DNA from: Anaerolineales bacterium
Lineage (GTDB): Bacteria > Chloroflexota > Anaerolineae > Anaerolineales > E44-bin32
Direction: 5' to 3'
NCBI GenBank assembly: GCA_030642885.1
Contig: DAOWMX010000052.1
Coordinates: 1-10,181 of the forward strand
DNA: 10,181 nt
Shown here: piece by piece, positions 5,889-10,181 of the stretch
Numbering within the stretch: position 1 is the first letter of the stretch
Layout of the letters: every line of letters starts with the position of its first letter
Program-made: the position numbers and the translations under genes
Notes under the pieces: model-generated
What the model saw: only the letters and a program-made list of their open reading frames with translations
The model's database searches: none
What the model was told of the DNA's origin: nothing

Positions 5889-6398
5889 ATGCCAGCACAT
5901 ATCCTGTCATTACTGATATTAGGAATACTGCTGATACTCTCCAGCCGACGTCGCTTAAAAGTGCTGGGGATCCCCTCCGGACGCCTGATCTCTCTCGACA
6001 CTTCACGATTAATTCCTGTTACCGAACCTCTATACGACCCCGATTTAAGTCTGACCGGGCGACCTGATTACCTCGTTCAGCATGGCCGAAGCCGCATCCC
6101 GGTCGAGGTGAAATCCGGTCGAGCGCCCCAGAGACCTCATCGCTCACACGTACTTCAACTAGCCGCCTACTGTCACCTGGTTGAAACTACCACGGGAAAA
6201 CGTCCCGCACATGGCATACTCAAATATGCCGATAGCGCTTACAAGATTCAGTACACCCACTCTTTACAGAAGGACCTTTTTCAAATCTTGGAGACCATAC
6301 GAAAAGCGCAGGATTCATCACCAAGCCGGTCGCACAATTCCCCAAATAAGTGTCGAGCCTGCGGCTACCTTTCATCCTGTGACCAATCCCTCGTCTGA
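5889..6398 (+). CDS. Cas4/RecB-like nuclease, catalytic C-terminal half with one membrane helix
   Basis: A 169-residue frame. Residues 4-18 are a transmembrane helix, followed by basic SSRRRLK. The nuclease motifs are then complete: GRPDYLV (D60), PVEVKSG (E73, K75) and the HVLQLAAYC helix (Q90, Y94) of the RecB/Cas4 group. The tail has C155-x2-C158-x5-C164, the Fe-S ligands of Cas4-type nucleases. The fourth ligand and motif I lie in the preceding frame, which is in the same phase and separated only by TGA-CCT. With both halves the order is motif I, two membrane helices, motifs II and III, Cys cluster: 252 codons including the TGA. GGA (5880-5882) is a weak ribosome site before ATG 5889, so re-initiation is possible. 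No cas1, cas2 or CRISPR repeats are in the window, so a spacer-acquisition role is not supported. The substrate is presumably DNA. Confidence 0.78.
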   Translation: MPAHILSLLILGILLILSSRRRLKVLGIPSGRLISLDTSRLIPVTEPLYDPDLSLTGRPDYLVQHGRSRIPVEVKSGRAPQRPHRSHVLQLAAYCHLVETTTGKRPAHGILKYADSAYKIQYTHSLQKDLFQILETIRKAQDSSPSRSHNSPNKCRACGYLSSCDQSLV

Positions 6399-6423
6399 GT
6401 GTGCAGAGGATAAGACGTGCGCT

Positions 6424-6429
6424 TATAAT
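6424..6429 (+). promoter_or_regulatory. Candidate -10 box for a leaderless nadK transcript
   Basis: A perfect TATAAT ends exactly 7 nt before the nadK ATG at 6437, so a transcript from it would begin at or next to the start codon. There is no recognisable TTGACA-like -35, and no Shine-Dalgarno sequence close to the ATG. The element may also be chance. Confidence 0.35.
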
Positions 6430-6436
6430 AAACACG

Positions 6437-7309
6437 ATGATCAACCCTGATACCCCCCCAAAGCGGATCGTCATCGCCATCCATCCTAAAATGGACGGCG
6501 CTCAACAAGCCGCGAACGATATCTCCGAATTCCTCTCCGGCCAGGGCCTGGATGCATATTCAGGTTTGCTTTTTGACGAAACGCTTCGCAGCCGAGTTAA
6601 CGCCGGCGACTTCGACTTAATGATCGCTCTTGGCGGAGACGGCACCATGCTGCGCGCTGTCCACCTATGCGCTCCAAACAACGTGCCTATTCTGGGGATA
6701 AACCTTGGCGGGCTGGGATTCCTTATTGAAATCGCCCGAAATGAGTGGGAGGTCGCCCTGGAGAAAGTCCTGCGCGGCGACTACTGGCTCGAAACCCGGA
6801 TGATGCTTCACACCGAACACCTTCGGGGCGATGAGCTTCTCGGTTCGTGGGATGTGCTGAACGAGTGTGTTGTCGGGCGCGGTGAGATGGTGCGCCCGGT
6901 GTTCCTCAAAGCCGAGATTGATGGCCATCCCCTGACGACTTATGTCGCCGATGGCTTGATCGTGTCCACCCCAACCGGCTCGACGGCATACGCGCTCGCC
7001 GCCGGGGGTCCGGTCCTACCGCCGATTTTACGCAATATCCTACTCGTTCCTATCGCCCCGCACCTTTCTATTGATCGAGCAATCGTGCTGCACGAAGGCT
7101 CTGAAGTGTCTATTGAGGTAAAAACAGACCACCTGGCTTCCCTGAGCATGGATGGCCATGAACCTGTTCAACTGCAGGACCGAGATATAGTTAGAGCCCG
7201 CGCCAGCGAATATGTCGCCCTCTTCGTGCGCTTTCAGGATCCTGATTATTTCTATCGAAATTTAACCTCACATATGAACCAAAACCCCTCCGCGAGCCAG
7301 ATAACATGA
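6437..7309 (+). CDS. nadK: NAD kinase
   Basis: A 290-residue cytoplasmic enzyme that phosphorylates NAD+ to NADP+ with ATP or polyphosphate. The signature GGDGTML (from residue 66) carries the conserved Asp and ATP-site glycines. It is followed by PILGINLGGLGFL, the NE pair (N142, E143), VADGLIVSTPTGSTAYALAAGGP (TGSTAY ends at 185), APHLSIDRAIV and a C-terminal SMDGHE. All are standard for the bacterial NadK family, and the length is normal. The ATG at 6437 is chosen because family members begin shortly before the KRIVIAIHP strand. A GTG at 6401 would add 12 unlikely residues and has no ribosome site either. The gap to the nuclease half is 38 bp. The 3' end overlaps the zinc-finger gene as ATGA, implying coupled translation. 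Confidence 0.95.
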   Translation: MINPDTPPKRIVIAIHPKMDGAQQAANDISEFLSGQGLDAYSGLLFDETLRSRVNAGDFDLMIALGGDGTMLRAVHLCAPNNVPILGINLGGLGFLIEIARNEWEVALEKVLRGDYWLETRMMLHTEHLRGDELLGSWDVLNECVVGRGEMVRPVFLKAEIDGHPLTTYVADGLIVSTPTGSTAYALAAGGPVLPPILRNILLVPIAPHLSIDRAIVLHEGSEVSIEVKTDHLASLSMDGHEPVQLQDRDIVRARASEYVALFVRFQDPDYFYRNLTSHMNQNPSASQIT

Positions 7310-7848
7310 CAGAGCATTCACTCACTTGTGCCAACCACCCCAAGGTGGAAACAACCCTGCGCTGCAACCACTGCGATAAACCCATCTGTCCAAAATGCGC
7401 CGTGCAAACCCCGGTTGGTTACCGCTGCCGCGATTGTATTCGCGGACATCAGAAGGTTTTCGAAACATCCACCGCAATTGACCTTCCTATCGCCGGTGCA
7501 ATTGCCCTAATTTCCGTCGGTCTTGCTACGGTGCTTCTGGACCTTTTAGGATTCTGGGGGCTGTTTGTAGCTCCGATCGTCGGCGGTGGCATTGCCGAAC
7601 TAATACGCCTGGCAGTGAAAAAACATCGCAGCCGCCAACTCACGATAACAAGCATCGTTAGCGGCATCCTGGGGGTGCTTATCTATTTGGGCTTCCACTC
7701 GCTTCCCTTCTTCGCTTATTTCGCATTGGGCGTCGACCTTGAGCCGGGCTTCATCGGCGCCATGTTCTTAAGCTTCGCCTGGCCTCTAGGATACGGTTTT
7801 TTGATCATCAGTACGATGTACTACCGCCTCGGGACCATCAAACTCTAA
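7306..7848 (+). CDS. B-box-type zinc-finger integral membrane protein
   Basis: A 180-residue protein. Residues 8-44 hold eight metal ligands (C8, H11, C20, C23, C28, C31, C41, C44) in the pattern CxxHP, LRCxxCxxPICxxC, TPVGYRCRDC. This resembles the B-box-like double zinc-binding module seen at the N-terminus of some bacterial membrane proteins, including rhomboid-type ones. About four hydrophobic helices follow between residues 60 and 175. No rhomboid Gly-x-Ser-Gly motif is visible, so a protease role is not supported. The start is set by the ATGA overlap with nadK. recN begins 8 bp after the stop, so all three are probably co-transcribed. Function unknown; a membrane scaffold or sensor with a cytosolic zinc module is a guess. 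Confidence 0.75.
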   Translation: MTEHSLTCANHPKVETTLRCNHCDKPICPKCAVQTPVGYRCRDCIRGHQKVFETSTAIDLPIAGAIALISVGLATVLLDLLGFWGLFVAPIVGGGIAELIRLAVKKHRSRQLTITSIVSGILGVLIYLGFHSLPFFAYFALGVDLEPGFIGAMFLSFAWPLGYGFLIISTMYYRLGTIKL

Positions 7849-7856
7849 TTCATGAT

Positions 7857-9578
7857 ATGTTGAAAGAAATTCGCATCAGAGATTTCGCCATTATCGAAGA
7901 TTTACGGCTTACCCTTGAGCCGGGCTTCGTCGTCTTCACCGGCGAGACTGGCGCCGGCAAATCCATCATCATTGATGCCGTTGAGATGCTTCTGGGCGGT
8001 CGGGCGGACAGCACCTTCGTCCGCACCGGCTCTGACATAGCCTTGATCGAAGGGCTTTTCGATCTCGAGCCTTCCACCCAGGAGCCGGTCAATCGCATCC
8101 TGGACCGGGAAGGTTTGCTTGACGACCCTGTACAGCTTCTCCTTGGGCGAGAAATCCGGCGCGAGGGGCGGAATATCTGCCGTGTGAATGGCCGCGCCGT
8201 CACGCTAAGTCTGCTTTCTGAAATCGGAGAGTTGCTGGTAGATGTACATGGTCAATCCGAGCACCTCAGCCTACTGCGGGTGAGCGAGCACATCCTTCTC
8301 CTGGATCGATATGCTTCCGACAACGACATTCTCGAGTCGTACCAAGAGCAGTATCAAACCTTGGGGGAAGTCCGCCGTCAGATTGAACAACTGCGCAAGC
8401 ATGAACAAGATTCCGCCAGAAAAATTGAGTTCCTCACCTTTCAGATTAACGAGGTCGAGTCAGCCATTTTACAGACCGGAGAGGATGAGACCTTGCTTGA
8501 GGAGCGCTCCCGCTTGGCGAACGCTGAACAACTTGCGCATCAAACCGAGGAGGCGATCACCGCGCTTGACGGGCAGATTGAGGACCAGGAATCAACCACC
8601 GATCTACTTGGACGAGTCGTACAATCCACGTCTAGCTTAGCCAAAATTGATCCGAGCATGGCCGATTCACAGGCTCAGGCGCAAGCGATCATTGAACAAG
8701 TGTCCGAACTCATCCGGCGGCTTCGTCTATACCGTGAGGAAATCCTGTTCAATCCACATCGACTGGACGAAGTCGAAGAGCGCTTGAACATGATCACCAC
8801 CCTTAAGCGCAAATATGGGGGAAGTATTGAAGCCGTCCTTTCCCAGGCCGAAACCGCTAGAGAAGACATGGAGAATATTACCCATGCAGAAGAACGGCTG
8901 AATGAATTATCCGAGGAGGAAAATGCCCTCCTTGATCTCCTGGGCAAGCTTGGCGTGCAGCTTACCCAGATCCGAGAAGAGGCTGGAAAGCGCCTGTCAA
9001 AGGCAATCGAGTATGAATTGGCAGACTTACATATGAAAGGGGCCAAATTCGGTCTCACCCAACACTGGGATGACGATCCTGATGGAGCCCCTATCGGCGG
9101 CCGCAATGTCGCCCTTGGTCCAACCGGTCTGGATCAAATCGAGTTCCTGGTCGCGGCCAATCTAGGCGAAGGGTTAAAACCTTTGGCGAAGGTCGCCTCA
9201 GGCGGCGAAACCTCACGCCTTATGCTTGGATTAAAGGGCATCCTAGCGCAAGCCGATCGAACGCCAACGTTGATTTTTGACGAGATCGACCAGGGAATAG
9301 GCGGCAGAGTCGGGGCGATCATCGGGGAGAAATTGTGGAAATTAACACCAAAACATCAGGTGCTATGTATCACCCATCTCCCGCAATTGGCATCGTTCGG
9401 AGATCAGCATGTCAAAGTTGAAAAGCAAGTAAAAGGTGAGCGCACGATCACGCTTACGCACTCCTTGAGCGACTCGGAACGGATAACGGAACTGGCATCG
9501 ATGTTGGGAGGCGTAACGCAACCGAACCTCGAGAGCGCCACCGATCTACTCTACAAAGCCAGTGCTGAAAAGATCTAA
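7857..9578 (+). CDS. recN: DNA repair ATPase RecN
   Basis: A 573-residue SMC-like protein that acts at DNA double-strand breaks, helping to hold and align ends for RecA-dependent repair. The N-terminus has MLKEIRIRDFAIIEDLRL and the Walker A GETGAGKS (29-36). VDVHGQSEHLSLL follows, the Q-loop region with HGQ typical of RecN. The middle (about 160-390) is rich in Glu, Gln, Leu and Arg and forms the short coiled-coil arm. The C-terminal ATPase half has the ABC signature ASGGETSRLMLGLK (SGGE at 448-451), Walker B LIFDEIDQGIGG (D475, E476) and a His switch in CITHLPQLAS. Length and order are normal for RecN. The ATG at 7857 lies 8 bp after the previous stop and has no clear ribosome site, so translation may depend on coupling. 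nadK near recN is a common bacterial arrangement. Confidence 0.96.
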   Translation: MLKEIRIRDFAIIEDLRLTLEPGFVVFTGETGAGKSIIIDAVEMLLGGRADSTFVRTGSDIALIEGLFDLEPSTQEPVNRILDREGLLDDPVQLLLGREIRREGRNICRVNGRAVTLSLLSEIGELLVDVHGQSEHLSLLRVSEHILLLDRYASDNDILESYQEQYQTLGEVRRQIEQLRKHEQDSARKIEFLTFQINEVESAILQTGEDETLLEERSRLANAEQLAHQTEEAITALDGQIEDQESTTDLLGRVVQSTSSLAKIDPSMADSQAQAQAIIEQVSELIRRLRLYREEILFNPHRLDEVEERLNMITTLKRKYGGSIEAVLSQAETAREDMENITHAEERLNELSEEENALLDLLGKLGVQLTQIREEAGKRLSKAIEYELADLHMKGAKFGLTQHWDDDPDGAPIGGRNVALGPTGLDQIEFLVAANLGEGLKPLAKVASGGETSRLMLGLKGILAQADRTPTLIFDEIDQGIGGRVGAIIGEKLWKLTPKHQVLCITHLPQLASFGDQHVKVEKQVKGERTITLTHSLSDSERITELASMLGGVTQPNLESATDLLYKASAEKI

Positions 9579-9791
9579 GCACAAACGGGTGGAGTTACAT
9601 AAGAGCAGTAGCCCCTTAAATTTAGAAAATAGGTTCTCCTCCAAATTGCGTGAGTGACCTGGTAGGTTTTGCGCTGTGTTGCCCCGTCAGAAGCTGAATT
9701 TCGGGTCCCCCCTGGCGATGACGGAGGAAGTCGTTTTTATCCATCCATAACTTCCAGCATGACCAATCTCCAAGTTCAGGCTCAAACCTCA

Positions 9792-9808
9792 AGGCGCAGG
9801 CTGCGCCT
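9792..9808. repeat. Near-perfect palindrome
   Basis: AGGCGCAG and CTGCGCCT flank a single G, giving an 8-bp inverted repeat with almost no loop. There is no T-run, so an ordinary terminator is unlikely. It could be a protein-binding site or a REP-like unit. Confidence 0.5.
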
Positions 9809-9954
9809 GCAACCGGAAGCAGATCTTCCGCACTCCACATACAACCAACAACCCCTCACCAGCGTGGGAAGAACCACGATGTACAAACCATGAGCGCTGC
9901 TAAGAGTTCCTTAGAGACGTCCCTTTGAAACGTTAAGCCGGAATCGATCGTTGT

Positions 9955-9980
9955 CAGGGGGTGTGGCTCCACGCTGTGCT
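9955..9980 (+). repeat. Direct repeat, copy 1
   Basis: This segment (TCAGGGGGTGTGGCTCCACG, then CTGTGCT) closely matches 10131-10156, differing by two substitutions and small length changes. The two copies lie 176 bp apart. Confidence 0.55.
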
Positions 9981-9981
9981 A

Positions 9982-10025
9982 GGGCAGACTATGTAATGCG
10001 ATCTATATGCACCCGAGTTCTGCCC
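9982..10025. repeat. Inverted repeat GGGCAGA / TCTGCCC
   Basis: GGGCAGA (9982-9988) and TCTGCCC (10019-10025) are perfect 7-bp inverted copies separated by 30 AT-richer bases, lying right after the first direct repeat. The significance is uncertain. Confidence 0.35.
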
Positions 10026-10130
10026 AATCTGCGCCGGATTGCGTTTTAATGGGATAAAGAATTCGAGATTATGATATTTCCACACATCTGGATTTGCATA
10101 GTTGGTTTGAGCTAAGAGCTTGATGTTTGG

Positions 10131-10156
10131 TCCGGGGGGTGTGCTCCACGCTGCGC
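10131..10156 (+). repeat. Direct repeat, copy 2
   Basis: This segment (TCCGGGGGGTGTGCTCCACG, then CTGCGCT) is the second copy of the repeat at 9955-9980. It runs directly into a small hairpin, CGAGGG (10161-10166) with CCCTCG (10174-10179), at the window edge, so the repeat unit may continue outside. Confidence 0.55.
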
Positions 10157-10181
10157 TTCGCGAGGGGAGTGGTCCCTCGAC

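Larger units (their letters stand above)
9579..10181 (+). other. Non-coding region after recN with short repeats
   Basis: No convincing gene was found on either strand. Short open frames of about 70 codons at 9669-9893 (plus) and 9622-9840 (minus) have no ribosome site, no known motif and atypical composition. No tRNA or rRNA signature and no clear recN terminator with a U-tract was seen. The region contains the direct and inverted repeats listed separately and looks like degraded intergenic repeat sequence. Confidence 0.55.

Noticed and set aside
5640..6398. CRISPR-Cas adaptation locus (cas4)
   Set aside because: The Cas4-type motifs are real, but there is no cas1, cas2 or effector gene and no repeat-spacer array, so a CRISPR role is not supported.
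9669..9893. Small frames after recN (74 codons plus strand; 72 codons minus strand at 9622-9840)
   Set aside because: No ribosome site, no motif and unusual composition; they overlap each other in repeat-bearing sequence.
9895..9990. Possible tRNA-like segment
   Set aside because: No acceptor stem pairing and no proper T-loop consensus could be placed.

Overview
The window reads as a chromosomal segment of a Chloroflexota bacterium, most likely of the Anaerolineae type. That is an inference from gene content and protein style: a bacterial translin-family protein next to a DUF3467 protein, a membrane-segment-containing Cas4-like nuclease, a lipoprotein CapA homologue, and nadK close to recN. 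No rRNA or other phylogenetic marker gene is present, so the assignment is tentative. Composition is moderately GC-rich. Apart from the last 600 bases there is no mobile element, tRNA or CRISPR array.

Layout. At the left edge, on the minus strand, is the 5' part of pheS (phenylalanyl-tRNA synthetase alpha) behind a T-box riboswitch with its own sigma-70-like promoter. Diverging from it on the plus strand are two lipoprotein genes: a von Willebrand factor A protein (946-2262, followed by a strong hairpin) and a CapA-type metallophosphatase-fold protein (2438-4027). A TTGACA/TACAAT promoter then starts a structured leader and ssb (4175-4591), which ends in a good intrinsic terminator.

From 4664 to 9578 seven plus-strand reading frames are tightly packed: DUF3467, translin/Trax family, two in-frame halves of one membrane-spanning Cas4/RecB-like nuclease separated by a single TGA, NAD kinase, a B-box-type zinc-finger membrane protein, and recN. 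Several are coupled: a 14-nt overlap (DUF3467/translin), a 3-bp gap (translin/nuclease part 1), 3 bp between the nuclease halves, and an ATGA overlap (nadK/zinc-finger gene). The contents lean to nucleic-acid handling: SSB, a possible RNase of the C3PO type, a PD-(D/E)XK nuclease and the RecN repair ATPase. NAD kinase beside recN is a familiar bacterial neighbourhood. Whether the group forms one functional unit is not shown by the sequence.

The last 600 bases (9579-10181) hold no convincing gene. They contain short direct and inverted repeats.

Most interesting: (1) the nuclease frame is open for 252 codons except for one TGA lying exactly between its two membrane helices; (2) the translin-family protein keeps a Glu-x-x-Glu pair and a downstream Asp spaced like the catalytic residues of eukaryotic TRAX; (3) a stable 5'-leader structure next to the ssb ribosome binding site; (4) a -10 box exactly 7 nt before the nadK ATG, suggesting a leaderless transcript.
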